Below, piece by piece: positions 24,602 through 33,554 of a stretch of DNA of 47,074 nucleotides. This DNA is from Methylocella silvestris (GTDB taxonomy: Bacteria > Pseudomonadota > Alphaproteobacteria > Rhizobiales > Beijerinckiaceae). A program made the position numbers and the translations under genes. The notes beneath the pieces are model-generated. The model was not told the origin of the DNA, searched no databases, and saw only the letters and a program-made list of their open reading frames with translations. The DNA lies in NCBI RefSeq assembly GCF_002891535.1, contig NZ_PDZR01000026.1, forward strand, positions 1 through 47,074, read 5' to 3'. Within the stretch, counting starts at the first letter, position 1. Every line of letters starts with the position of its first letter.

Positions 24602-26182
24602 CTAGAATCCGGCGAGCGGATCAGCGAACACGCAGTTTGCCCGCTTCAGATCTTCGACAGTCCACAAATTGCTGCCTGCAACATGGGGCTGACCGATCAG
24701 GGTCTTGCCATCGGCGCGAACGCCATGTCCTTCGACAACAACGTCCGACAGCTCGCGGCCGCTGTATTGCTCGAAAACGCTCTGGCACTCGTAGCGCTCG
24801 GGCTCAGACAACCACATGCGTTCGCCCCAATCATCGCTGAAGGAATGCTTCTGGCCGTTGAACTCGTGGACTCTCAACGATCCCGAGCACTTTGCGAGAG
24901 TCGGGCAGAACGGCACCTGCGACACGCGGTCGACGTAGACCTGATGGCCGTTCTGGATGAGCCACTGGATCGGGAGGAATCCGCTCTTCGGATCTTCGCA
25001 ACCCAGAGCCTTCCACTCACGCAGGATCTTGCCGTAATGCGCGTCCCATCCCGGATAGTTCGCCTCGAACCATTCCATATCTTCGTCATCGGGCAGCGAC
25101 AGCCGGAAGAAGCCGGTGGGCCATAAAGCATAGGCCAACAGGAAGAGGTCGTGGTGCGCCCAATAGGCGTCCTTTTTGGCGTCGCGCAGGCTTGGCGGCG
25201 AATTGACGCCATATTTTGCAAGGCGACCGATCCAGATCCCGCCCCAATCTTCGTAGACCCAGCGATTCCAGGTCTTGACCCACGGCTCGACCTTGAACTT
25301 CGAGCCGTATTCGAACAGCATTCCGAGCACAGGCGTGAAATATTTCTGCTGCGTCCAGAACGCATTGTTGAGATCTGTATTCAGATATTTTTGCGCCGCC
25401 GGATCATTGGCGATAGAGACTACAGTCTGGTAGCCATTCGCCATATGGCGCAGCTCGTCGGTCTCGATTGAGAGAAACACGGTCGGCGTGATTTCGTCGC
25501 CGTTTGCCGAGGCCCATTCGGTGACGGCCACGATCAGCGGGTTGGTGAAGCAAGCTTCGCCGACGAGCTGTAGATTGACCGAACATTCGACTGCATCGCC
25601 CGAGATGAAGCCATCGGCGAAGACGCGCTTCATGCCCTTCCAGAGCGGCCCGATGGCGCGCGTGCGGCGCGCATCATTATGGCCGGCCGGATCGTGGTAG
25701 TGCTTCGAGAAATAGTAGTTCACGAAGCCGCATTGATGGGTGTGGCGGATTTCGTCGAGAACCTGCGCCAGATATCCGTTTTTCTGTTCAGCCGCGCTGG
25801 CTGAATCCCACAACATCGCGGACGCCGCGATGGCGTTGTATTCGCCGACTTCGAGGAAGTTGGAGGCGACTTTCATCGTCTCGCCCCAGCGGGGATGCAC
25901 GCGGTTTCCGGCTTCGAGGCGGGTCAGTCCGTCAAGGAGGGTGCCGAACTGGCGCTCATCCTTGACCGATTCCATCCGCGCATATTCCTTGGCGATGAGC
26001 TTGAACTGCTCCTTGGTGTCGTTCGCCATGTGGTATTTTGTGGGGTATTTCGTCCGGTTCTGCGCGAAGTCCCAGTTGAAGCTTTGCAGCCACCTATGCA
26101 CTTCCTGTGGGCTTACGCTTGTCGGCGCGCGGTTGGCTCCGAGTGCGTCCGACGCAGCTTTTGTCGCGGTGCTTAATGCCAT
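24602..26182 (-). CDS. mmoX: MmoX, sMMO hydroxylase alpha subunit
   Basis: The 526-residue catalytic subunit carries the diiron centre. All ligands fall at the same positions as in the well-studied Methylococcus enzyme: Glu114, Glu144, His147, Glu209, Glu243 and His246. They lie in 'LEVGEYNAIA', 'VLDEIRHTHQCG', 'LVGEACFTNP' and 'ETDELRHMANGY'. Cys151 and Thr213 near the active site are also present. It oxidises methane to methanol with O2 and NADH-derived electrons. GGAGGAGAC before ATG 26182 is an excellent ribosome site. It is first in the operon, about 100 bases downstream of a sigma-54-type promoter. Confidence 0.98.
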   Translation of the reverse strand: MALSTATKAASDALGANRAPTSVSPQEVHRWLQSFNWDFAQNRTKYPTKYHMANDTKEQFKLIAKEYARMESVKDERQFGTLLDGLTRLEAGNRVHPRWGETMKVASNFLEVGEYNAIAASAMLWDSASAAEQKNGYLAQVLDEIRHTHQCGFVNYYFSKHYHDPAGHNDARRTRAIGPLWKGMKRVFADGFISGDAVECSVNLQLVGEACFTNPLIVAVTEWASANGDEITPTVFLSIETDELRHMANGYQTVVSIANDPAAQKYLNTDLNNAFWTQQKYFTPVLGMLFEYGSKFKVEPWVKTWNRWVYEDWGGIWIGRLAKYGVNSPPSLRDAKKDAYWAHHDLFLLAYALWPTGFFRLSLPDDEDMEWFEANYPGWDAHYGKILREWKALGCEDPKSGFLPIQWLIQNGHQVYVDRVSQVPFCPTLAKCSGSLRVHEFNGQKHSFSDDWGERMWLSEPERYECQSVFEQYSGRELSDVVVEGHGVRADGKTLIGQPHVAGSNLWTVEDLKRANCVFADPLAGF

Positions 26183-26293
26183 ATGTCTCCTCCTTGGTGC
26201 TCACATTGGGCGCCGGCAGAGCCAGCAACCTTGATCTGCGACGCCTTATCGATCGAGCGATTGAGATGGGCCCGATGTGGCGCTAGCTTATCA

Positions 26294-26307
26294 GCAAGTG
26301 TGGCGCC
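26294..26307 (-). promoter_or_regulatory. Sigma-54-type -24/-12 promoter of mmoX
   Basis: On the minus strand the sequence CGGCGCCACACTTGCTG contains GG and GC separated by exactly ten bases, matching TGGCACG-N4-TTGCW except for C for T, G for A and C for G. This places the start of transcription near 26282, about 100 bases before mmoX. It agrees with the presence of the sigma-54 activator gene mmoR in the same operon. Confidence 0.7.
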
Positions 26308-26434
26308 GCGCTTGAGAAGAACGCCATTCAATTTAAAAAGGCAGCTTATTTCAATATGATAGAGAAATGCGCTAATCGCGTCTGCCTGGCATTATCCCGC
26401 TCCTCCGGATCATTTTAATCCAGCCAGCTGTCCG

Positions 26435-26458
26435 CAAATTTGACATGCGTCAAATTTG
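26435..26458. promoter_or_regulatory. Palindromic candidate activator site for mmoX
   Basis: CAAATTTGAC and GTCAAATTTG form perfect ten-base inverted arms with ATGC between. A further TTTGAC...GTCAA pair continues to about 26475. The centre lies about 165 bases upstream of the predicted mmoX transcription start, the usual distance for enhancer sites of sigma-54 activators. MmoR is the natural candidate to bind here (inference). Confidence 0.6.
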
Positions 26459-26770
26459 ACTCGACGTAGGTCAACGAGGCCGGCCTGTTGCAAGGCAGCG
26501 CGCCGCTGATTGTTGTCTTTCCTGTGTAGAGATCTATTTTCCGCAGGGGAGACGCGCGCTGTCTCCCGGCGCTTCCGGTGCAGTGCGGCAGGCCTGTTGT
26601 GCACTGCAGTGTTGCGCTTTTAATGACAGGGCAAATTTACTTTGCCAAAGTTGCCGGAATTGATAGGTTGTTTTCGTCGCCGGGCGCATTAAATCTCGAT
26701 GAATAGATGTCGGGCAGGGTAAAATGAACGCCATTTGATTTGCGCACGTGGAAAAGCTCCCCATCGTAGT

Positions 26771-26808
26771 CTGTATAAGAATAATACATATGTATAATTA
26801 TGATACAG
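26771..26808. promoter_or_regulatory. 38-bp dyad between mmoX and protease gene
   Basis: The stretch from CTGTAT (26771) to ATACAG (26808) is symmetric about ATACATATGTAT (26784-26795), with 16 of 19 positions paired. Further CTGTAT words occur at 26925-26930 and 26957-26962. It lies about 218 bases before the protease ATG and about 490 upstream of the mmoX promoter. It looks like an operator, ligand unknown. Confidence 0.5.
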
Positions 26809-27025
26809 ATCGACAATGGCGCTCCCGGATAACGTCCGCTCTGATTTTCTCCGTTCGCATTCTAAAGCGTACACCCGGACGATGGCGTCAGCCGCTTGCG
26901 CGGCGTGCGGTTTTTGATCTCGCTCTGTATAGGTTTCAGACAGTATCAGTTTTGTACTGTATCGATTTTTTACAGGCGCCGCATTCCTCGGAGTCAGGCT
27001 TGATGGGTTTTGCTTGAGGGGCAGC

Positions 27026-28462
27026 ATGAGGGCGCTCGTGGCGGTTGTGCTTCTGATGGTCTGGAGCCTGCCGGTCGCTGCGGCGCCGCCAACGTCAAGC
27101 TACGCCGTGGCGGCGCGCGCCTTCAGTCGGTTGCCGATCAGCGAAAGGCTCAAAGTCAAGGTCCTGCTGACGGCGGCGGGATATTGGCCGGCCGCCGCCG
27201 ACGCCAGTTTCAGTCGCCAGTTTTTTGAAGCGACGGCGCAGTATCAAAGCGACAATGCGCTTCCGGCGACCGGCGCTGTCGACGAAGATCTGCGCGCGCG
27301 TCTTTTTCGCGCTGGCGCGCCGCTATTCGAGATGTGGGGATTCCGGGCGATTCCCCATCCGTCGCGCGGTTACAAGATCTGGGCGCCTATGGCGCTTGGC
27401 CTGCTGGCCGAGCGGGACAAGGACGGCCTCACCTGGCGAGATCCGGCCAAGCGTGTCTGGCTGACCTATGACTATCTCCGCGACGTCAATCTCGCCGCCG
27501 CCTATAAATCGGTCGTCGACAAAGTCATTGCGGACGGCGGGCAGATCGTTTCCAAGGTCCTGACAGAGGATTTCTTCAGCGTATCGTCGCGCAGCAACGG
27601 TCTCGACAGTTTCATTCGCTGCCAGAGCGATCGCCCGGGCGTGATTTGGCTATCGCTGTTTTGGCTGGAGTCCGCCGCCGATCTGCATCTGGAGCGCGCG
27701 GCGACTTTGATAGCGGGTTCGCTTTCGAGTTCGATCAGCGGCGCGCCATTCGTCGACATCTCTCAGCTTCCTTCGTCCGCTGACCTGAGCGTCGGACCCA
27801 TGGCCACTCCGGCGCCTGAGACTCCGCAGAAGCCGCGGGAGAACTTTTCCGGAATGGGCTTCTTCGTGAATCGCGAGGGGCATGTCGTAACAAGCGCTCA
27901 TGTCGTCGGGCCCTGCTCGATCATCGAGGTCGCCCAGAACGGACGCCCGGGGGCGCAAGCCGAACTCATCGCTCGGGAGGATGCCACCGATCTTGCCCTT
28001 CTCAAGACGTCGTTGAAGCCGGAGGGTGTCGTCAACATTCGCTCCGACGTCCGGCTCGGCGAGGCGATCGAGGCGTTTGCCATTCCGCTCCCTCCCGTGC
28101 CGCTGAACGCGGGCGGTTTCTCTTTCGGCCGCATCACCGGCCTCTCTGGCGTTGCAGGCGACGACCGCATGCTGCAGATTTCGACGCCCGCACAGCCGGG
28201 CGATTCCGGCGGCCCGCTTTTCGACCAGAGCGGCAATGTTGTCGGGGTCGTTTCCGCGGGGCTCGGCGCCGTCAAGACCCTTGTTGCGACGAGCGGCGAT
28301 GCGCCGCAAGCGGCGAACTTCGCCCTTAAGGGAAATCTCCTCGCCGGGTTTCTTGATGGCAACCACATCGCTTTCACTGCCGCATTGGCGTCAAAGGAGA
28401 TTTCGGCGCCGGCGCTGACGGCGCAGGCTCAAGCCGTGAGCGTTTCCGTTTCCTGCAGATAG
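27026..28462 (+). CDS. Exported trypsin-like serine protease with PG-binding-like domain
   Basis: The product has about 478 residues. A signal peptide ('LVAVVLLMVWSLPVAAAPPT') is followed by a peptidoglycan-binding-like helical region ('LLTAAGYWPAAADASFSRQF'). A chymotrypsin-fold protease begins at about residue 265. Its triad is complete: His292 in 'VTSAHVVG', Asp322 in 'DATDLALLK' and Ser394 in 'QPGDSGGPLF'. This is the S1C/DegP-like style without a PDZ domain. It is probably periplasmic and acts in protein quality control or wall-associated proteolysis; the substrate is unknown. ATG 27026 after GAGGGG is preferred over TTG 27014. It is divergent from mmoX across an 843-base spacer. Confidence 0.8.
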   Translation: MRALVAVVLLMVWSLPVAAAPPTSSYAVAARAFSRLPISERLKVKVLLTAAGYWPAAADASFSRQFFEATAQYQSDNALPATGAVDEDLRARLFRAGAPLFEMWGFRAIPHPSRGYKIWAPMALGLLAERDKDGLTWRDPAKRVWLTYDYLRDVNLAAAYKSVVDKVIADGGQIVSKVLTEDFFSVSSRSNGLDSFIRCQSDRPGVIWLSLFWLESAADLHLERAATLIAGSLSSSISGAPFVDISQLPSSADLSVGPMATPAPETPQKPRENFSGMGFFVNREGHVVTSAHVVGPCSIIEVAQNGRPGAQAELIAREDATDLALLKTSLKPEGVVNIRSDVRLGEAIEAFAIPLPPVPLNAGGFSFGRITGLSGVAGDDRMLQISTPAQPGDSGGPLFDQSGNVVGVVSAGLGAVKTLVATSGDAPQAANFALKGNLLAGFLDGNHIAFTAALASKEISAPALTAQAQAVSVSVSCR

Positions 28463-28928
28463 CGCCGATCGGCCGGGTATTTTGCGCCGAAATACCGGTC
28501 GGGCAGGGCTCTGTCCTGATAGGCTCTGCTTTCGACGCGATACGCTGCTCAAGGTCGTGTCAGGCAAAGCTTTGAAGGCCGGACATCTGATTGCCGGTCA
28601 GTTTCTCCTCCTCCTCCTCGATCGCGGCAGGGGCGCGCCCCAACCGGTCGAAGGGGCCTCGAAGCGCCGGCGGATCGTTCAGCCGCATCATTTGCTCATT
28701 CCGTGCTGCGGCCATTTTGACCGGCCTCAAGAAGAAACGTCACTATCCCCATGTCTCGATATGCAAGACCGGCTTGCTCGCCGGCCCGGCCGGAATCGCC
28801 GCCATGGCGAGCTCTGTGTTACAGAGAGGCGAAAGCCGGCCGGGCGTCGGGGGCGCCCGCAAGGGGCTCGGCCCCGTTTTTGCGACGGCGAATCCAACGC
28901 CGTCCGGCGATGCAAGCATGAGGAAAGC
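28463..28928. other. Intergenic region after protease gene
   Basis: No convincing gene is seen in 466 bases, although one frame is open from 28482 into the next gene without family similarity. Directly after the protease stop, CCGGGTATTT (28473-28482) and AAATACCGG (28490-28498) make a stem with a bulged G, a possible terminator lacking a T run. Confidence 0.4.
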
Positions 28929-29666
28929 ATGACGCAAATTCCGCCGCTGCAAAGCCTCATCGAAACCGACCCGGACGGGCGCCAGGGGGGCGTCAAATCG
29001 GCCGGGTTTGGCGCCAAGATCCGCAACTGGTTCCTGACCGGGATCGTCGTCGCCGGACCGGTCGCCGTCACCGCCTATATTGTGTGGTGGTTCGTTGACA
29101 CCATCGACGCCTGGGTGCGCGGCCTGCTGCCGCAAAATGTCGTACCGGATTTCTATCTGCCGTTTCGCGTCCCGGGACTTGGCGTCGTTCTCGCGTTCCT
29201 CGGCCTGACGCTGCTCGGCTGCGCCGCCCACAGCATCGCGGCGGTGGGCCTGTTCAAGATCGGCGAGGCGCTGCTCGCCCGCATGCCCGTGATCCGCTCG
29301 ATCTATAAAAGCGTGAAGCAGATCTTCGAAACGCTGTTCTCGCAGTCGGGGCAGAGTTTTCGCAAGGTCGGGATGATCGAGTTTCCGGGCAAGGCATCCT
29401 GGTCGATCGTCTTTATATCGTTGCCGCCGTCCCCTCTCATCGGCTCTCATCTTGCGAGCGGCGAGCCCTATGTTTCGGTTTTTCTGCCTTGCGCGCCCAA
29501 TCCGACCACCGGCTTCTATTTCTATGTGCCGGCGCGCGAGGTGATCGAACTGGCAATCACGCCGGAGGCCGCCGCCAAGCTGATCATGTCCTGCGGCGTC
29601 ATCCAGCCCGAGGCTGCGGCCGCGCTTGCCGCGGTTGCGCTCCATCCGCAACGCGAAACCGCCTGA
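28929..29666 (+). CDS. DUF502 family inner-membrane protein
   Basis: The product has 245 residues. Two hydrophobic helices at about 35-60 and 80-105 ('WFLTGIVVAGPVAVTAYIVW', 'GLGVVLAFLGLTLLGC') are followed by the family core 'LLARMPVIRSIYKSVKQIFE' and 'FYVPAREVIELAITPEAAAK'. DUF502 proteins are conserved membrane proteins of unknown function in proteobacteria and plants. GAGGAAAGC just before ATG 28929 fixes the start; the frame is open further upstream without similarity. It is followed after about 160 bases by thrB on the same strand, too far to be sure of one operon. Confidence 0.82.
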   Translation: MTQIPPLQSLIETDPDGRQGGVKSAGFGAKIRNWFLTGIVVAGPVAVTAYIVWWFVDTIDAWVRGLLPQNVVPDFYLPFRVPGLGVVLAFLGLTLLGCAAHSIAAVGLFKIGEALLARMPVIRSIYKSVKQIFETLFSQSGQSFRKVGMIEFPGKASWSIVFISLPPSPLIGSHLASGEPYVSVFLPCAPNPTTGFYFYVPAREVIELAITPEAAAKLIMSCGVIQPEAAAALAAVALHPQRETA

Positions 29667-29823
29667 TCTTGCGCGGCGCAGCCGGCAGGCTTAATCAGCC
29701 GGGGCTTAAATTGACCTGGCGGCCCGTTCTCTCTAACACCGGAGCGCCTCTCGCGCCCCGGGGAAGCAGCCCTTTGCGGCGTCCCTGGCCGCGGCCGGGA
29801 GCCAATGTCTTCAGCGGACCTCA

Positions 29824-30789
29824 ATGGCAGTCTATACCGAAGTCTCCGACGCCGATCTTGCCGCCTTTCTCGAGCATTACGATCTCGGCCGGGTCCGCGC
29901 CCTGAAGGGCATTGCGGAAGGCGTCGAGAACTCGAATTTCATCCTGTCGACCGAAACAGGCGTCTACATACTGACGCTCTATGAAAAGCGCGTCGAGGAA
30001 GGCTGCCTGCCGTTCTTCCTCTCTCTGTTGGATCATCTCGCCGCGCGCGGCCTTAATTGCCCGCAGCCGGTCCGCATGCGTTCGGAGGGGGCGCTCGGCC
30101 GCCTCGCCGGGCGTCCGGCGGCGATCGTGACCTTCCTCGAAGGCGTTTGCCGCAACCGGCCGGGGATCGAGGATTGCGCGCGCCTCGGCGCCGCGCTGGC
30201 GCGGCTTCATCTCGGGGCCGCCGATTTCGAGGGCTCGCGCGCCAACGCTCTGAGTCTTGAAGCCTGGCCAAAGCTCTTCGCGCCGATCGCTTTTCGCGCC
30301 GACGAGGTCAAAGCGGGCCTTGCCGCGACAATTTCCGCCGAGCTCAAATTTCTGCAGGCGAACTGGCCGCGGGATTTGCCGCGCGGAATCATCCACGCCG
30401 ATCTGTTTCCAGACAATGTCCTGTTTCTCGGCGACGAGATTTCCGGCCTGATCGACTTCTATTTCGCCTGCGTCGACGATCTCGCCTATGATCTGGCGAT
30501 CTGCCTCAACGCCTGGTGTTTCGACCCGGACGGGGCATTCAACGTCGACAAGGGCGCCGCGATGTTCGGCGCTTATGCCAGCCTGCGCCCGTTGAGCGCG
30601 GCGGAAGCCAAAGCCATCCCGATTCTTGCCCGAGGCGCCGCCCTGCGTTTCGGGCTGACCCGTCTTGTCGACTGGTTCAACGTTCCCCCAGGAGCGCTCG
30701 TCAATCCGAAGAATCCGCTCGAATATTTCGCCAAATTGCAATTGCTGCAGACGATCGGCGATGTGCGCGAGCTCGGCGTCCTGCCATGA
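29824..30789 (+). CDS. thrB: Homoserine kinase, ThrB2/APH-fold type
   Basis: This 321-residue kinase has the aminoglycoside-phosphotransferase fold used for homoserine in many alphaproteobacteria. Features are '[19 protein letters not shown]'-like N-lobe sequence, the catalytic loop '[14 protein letters not shown]', and the metal site in '[20 protein letters not shown]'. It phosphorylates homoserine for threonine synthesis, with ThrC encoded at 38366-39787. It precedes rnhA by 13 bases, and thrB-rnhA pairing is common in Rhizobiales. Confidence 0.92.
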   Translation: MAVYTEVSDADLAAFLEHYDLGRVRALKGIAEGVENSNFILSTETGVYILTLYEKRVEEGCLPFFLSLLDHLAARGLNCPQPVRMRSEGALGRLAGRPAAIVTFLEGVCRNRPGIEDCARLGAALARLHLGAADFEGSRANALSLEAWPKLFAPIAFRADEVKAGLAATISAELKFLQANWPRDLPRGIIHADLFPDNVLFLGDEISGLIDFYFACVDDLAYDLAICLNAWCFDPDGAFNVDKGAAMFGAYASLRPLSAAEAKAIPILARGAALRFGLTRLVDWFNVPPGALVNPKNPLEYFAKLQLLQTIGDVRELGVLP

Positions 30790-30802
30790 AGTGGAAGCGC
30801 CG

Positions 30803-31264
30803 ATGCCAAAGCCGGTTGTGATCTTCACCGACGGCGCCTGTTCGGGAAACCCCGGTCCGGGCGGCTGGGGCGCCGTCATGACGTTCGGCGATCATCTCAA
30901 GGAGCTTTGCGGCGGCGAGGCGGCGACGACCAACAATCGCATGGAGCTGATGGCGGCGATCATGGCGCTCGAGGCGCTGACGCGGCCCTGCGCCGTGCAG
31001 CTTGTCACCGATTCCAACTATGTGAAGGGCGGCGTCACCACCTGGATGGCCGGGTGGAAGCGCAATGGCTGGCGCACGGCGGACAAGAAGCCGGTCAAAA
31101 ATGTCGATCTGTGGCAAAGGCTCGAGGCCGCGGCGGCGGCTCATGCGATCGAATGGCGCTGGGTCAAGGGCCATGCCGGCGATGAACTGAACGAGCGCGC
31201 TGACGCGCTCGCGCGACGCGGCATGGCTCCTTTTCTATCCGCCCGCAAAGCGGCGACGTCGTAG
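30803..31264 (+). CDS. rnhA: Ribonuclease HI
   Basis: This 153-residue enzyme cuts the RNA strand of RNA-DNA hybrids. All four acidic active-site residues are visible: Asp in '[16 protein letters not shown]', Glu in 'NNRMELMAA', Asp in '[10 protein letters not shown]' and Asp in '[12 protein letters not shown]'. The conserved His is in 'VKGHAGD'. The start is ATG 30803, 13 bases after the thrB stop and preceded by GGAAG; an open frame extends back inside thrB. It converges with the peroxiredoxin gene, leaving a 36-base gap. Confidence 0.95.
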   Translation: MPKPVVIFTDGACSGNPGPGGWGAVMTFGDHLKELCGGEAATTNNRMELMAAIMALEALTRPCAVQLVTDSNYVKGGVTTWMAGWKRNGWRTADKKPVKNVDLWQRLEAAAAAHAIEWRWVKGHAGDELNERADALARRGMAPFLSARKAATS

Positions 31265-31300
31265 CGAGCGAAGCGGACGAAGGATTTTCGACGCCCCGCG

Positions 31301-31786
31301 TTAAAGCTGATGCAAAATCGATTCGGCGCTCGAAACGTCCGCCTTGCCGGCGCTCGCCTCGACATTGAGCTGGCGCACCACGCCGTCCTCGACCAGCATC
31401 GAATAGCGCTGCGAGCGGACGCCAAGGCCGCGCTCGGTCAGATCGAGGGTGAGGCCGAGCGCCTTTGCGAAATCGCCATTGCCGTCCGCGAGAAAGGAAA
31501 TATGCGCGCCGGCGTCGCTGGAACTCGCCCAGGCGTGCATGACAAAGACGTCGTTGACGGCGGTGACGGCTATGGCGTCGACGCCCTTTTCCTTGAAATC
31601 GTCGATCCTGTTGGCGAAACCCGGCAGATGCACATTGCTGCATGTCGGCGTGAAGGCGCCGGGCACGCCGATAAGAACGACCCGGCGTCCCTTGAAAATA
31701 TCGTCTGTGGAGCGTACGGCCGGACCCTCCGGGGTCATGACGGCGAAACTGGCCTTTGGCAGATGATCCCCGACTTTAATTGTCAT
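31301..31786 (-). CDS. Peroxiredoxin, Prx5-type
   Basis: This 161-residue thioredoxin-fold peroxidase has the catalytic motif 'VPGAFTPTCSNVHLPGFA' with the peroxidatic Cys. It also has 'AVTAVNDVFVMHAWASSS' and 'RSQRYSMLVEDGVVRQLNVE', typical of the atypical 2-Cys/Prx5 group (also called redoxin). It reduces hydrogen peroxide and alkyl hydroperoxides using glutathione or thioredoxin. The GGAGGGGG site precedes ATG 31786; the frame is open to 31849. It overlaps the end of the upstream DsbD-N-like gene by 11 bases, indicating one transcript. Confidence 0.92.
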   Translation of the reverse strand: MTIKVGDHLPKASFAVMTPEGPAVRSTDDIFKGRRVVLIGVPGAFTPTCSNVHLPGFANRIDDFKEKGVDAIAVTAVNDVFVMHAWASSSDAGAHISFLADGNGDFAKALGLTLDLTERGLGVRSQRYSMLVEDGVVRQLNVEASAGKADVSSAESILHQL

Positions 31787-32729
31787 GCTTTTCCCCCTCC
31801 GAACCGTCTGCGGCGGCGCGCCCGGCGTCGAGCGCGACGCCGAATTCATAGCTCTCCTGCGGCGCGGCCAGCGTCACCGTGATTGGCGTGGCATGAACGG
31901 AGGCGCGACGTTCCGCGTGTGGCGCTTCGACTTCGACGATGAGGAATTCGCCGGGCTCTTCGCCGCGCCTCGACTCGAAATACCATCCGGGCGGGGATTC
32001 AATGAACATATCCGTCGCGCCGATCGCCGCCGCGTCGCCACGCGGGCTCAGCCGCCACGTCGGCTGGCTCGCGGCAAGGTCGCGCGTAATGAGAAATTTG
32101 CCGTCCCGCTCCTCCGCGCCGAGCCGGCGAGGCACCTTTGCCGCCGCCGCTTCAAGCCGGGCCTGATGGTTAAGACCGGACGCGTCCGGCGGCGCGGCCG
32201 CGACGGGCAGCTTCAGCTCGACCTGAGCATTGACGGGGATGCAGATCTGGCCGCACACGGCATAATTCAGGGACAGCGACAAGAGCGTGGGGCGGTTGGG
32301 GTCCGTCAGCTTGACGTCGAGTGGAAAAATCACTTCGTCGCGATAGCCGAAAGCATCGGCGCCGCCTTCGTCGATGCGGCTTGGCGTCGGAAAGCGGACT
32401 GTCACATCTTCGACATTGTCCGAGGCCGTGAAATTGAATTCGGGCGGAGCCCCCGCCTCGCCGGGGTTGCGCCAATAGGTGAGCACGCCCGGCTCAAGAC
32501 GGATTTCGACGCCGGCCCGGTACGAGCCGGCGTCCGCGCCGGGCGCTGCGATCAGCCGGGTGGAGGATTTAGGCCCGCCGACCCACTCGGTGGCGAACGG
32601 CTCCGCCCGTAATTCAGCCATGAATCCGGCCGAGCATCCGGCTGTAATGGCGGCGGCAAGAAGCAGCGACGAACCGCCTGCGCGGCTTGGTCGCGTTGCC
32701 TCATTGAAGAGCTGGAAAGACATTTGCAT
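31776..32729 (-). CDS. DsbD N-terminal-like periplasmic protein
   Basis: The product has 317 residues. A hydrophobic signal-like segment ('GGSSLLLAAAITAGCSAGFM') precedes an immunoglobulin-like domain of the DsbD-alpha/DsbC family. The domain contains 'GVEIRLEPGVLTYWRNPGEA' and the CXXXC-like motif in 'YAVCGQICIPVNAQVELKLP'. Stand-alone DsbD-N-like proteins take part in periplasmic thiol-disulfide or metal/cytochrome maturation work, though their partners are not well defined. The start is uncertain (ATG 32729 or 32723; the frame is open to 32822). It overlaps the peroxiredoxin gene downstream, which hints at a shared redox role. Confidence 0.75.
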   Translation of the reverse strand: MQMSFQLFNEATRPSRAGGSSLLLAAAITAGCSAGFMAELRAEPFATEWVGGPKSSTRLIAAPGADAGSYRAGVEIRLEPGVLTYWRNPGEAGAPPEFNFTASDNVEDVTVRFPTPSRIDEGGADAFGYRDEVIFPLDVKLTDPNRPTLLSLSLNYAVCGQICIPVNAQVELKLPVAAAPPDASGLNHQARLEAAAAKVPRRLGAEERDGKFLITRDLAASQPTWRLSPRGDAAAIGATDMFIESPPGWYFESRRGEEPGEFLIVEVEAPHAERRASVHATPITVTLAAPQESYEFGVALDAGRAAADGSEGEKHDN

Positions 32730-32896
32730 CAGAATGATACGATCGCGGGATCTATTCGACGTCCAACCTATTTTGCATGTGACGGCGCTGCAACCTACAT
32801 TGAGGTGATCTGGAGCACGCAAGGCAGGGGGGACGACAGTGCGAGGATGGGATAGCGCGCGGTTTTAACCAGCGTTGGAAGCAATTCCAGCAGAAT

Positions 32897-33529
32897 ATGG
32901 CGGAAATCATGGGTTCGAGATTGCCTCGCGACGGTGGAAAACAGGGCCATGGCGCTTTTCTCGACGGGCAACTGCTCGTCGCCATGCCCGGCATGTCCGA
33001 CAACCGCTTCGCCCGCTCGGTCATCTATCTCTGCGCCCATTCCGAGGAAGGGGCGATGGGGATCATCCTGAACCGGCCCGCGCGCAAGGTGACTTTTTCC
33101 GAATTGCTGGTGCAACTCGACGTCATCAAGGCGGATGAAATGATTCGCCTGCCGGCTCAGGCGGAACTGGTTCAGGTGCTTAAAGGCGGCCCGGTCGAGA
33201 CCGGCAGGGGCTTCGTGCTGCACTCCAATGATTTTTTCATCGACGATTCAACGTTGCCGATCGACGCCGGCGTGTCGCTGACGGCGACGATCGATATTTT
33301 ACGCGCCATCGCCAAGGGCGACGGGCCCGACCGCGCCATTCTCGCCCTCGGCTATGCCGGATGGTCGGCGGGACAGCTCGAGGCCGAGATGCAGGACAAT
33401 GGCTGGCTGAATATTCCTGCCGACCCGTCGCTGATCTTCGACGAAGCGCTCGGCTCCAAATATGAGCGCGCCCTGCAAAAGATCGGCATCGATCCCGGCC
33501 GCCTCTCCTCCGATCTCGGCCACGCCTGA
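32897..33529 (+). CDS. YqgE/AlgH family protein
   Basis: The 210-residue protein has the family signatures '[20 protein letters not shown]', '[20 protein letters not shown]', '[16 protein letters not shown]' and '[21 protein letters not shown]'. The fold is known, but the function of YqgE proteins is not settled. They are widespread in proteobacteria. It is a single plus-strand gene between two minus-strand units and converges with the GGDEF/EAL gene. Confidence 0.92.
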   Translation: MAEIMGSRLPRDGGKQGHGAFLDGQLLVAMPGMSDNRFARSVIYLCAHSEEGAMGIILNRPARKVTFSELLVQLDVIKADEMIRLPAQAELVQVLKGGPVETGRGFVLHSNDFFIDDSTLPIDAGVSLTATIDILRAIAKGDGPDRAILALGYAGWSAGQLEAEMQDNGWLNIPADPSLIFDEALGSKYERALQKIGIDPGRLSSDLGHA

Positions 33530-33554
33530 GACGCGGGGAGGGGGCAGGCCAAAG

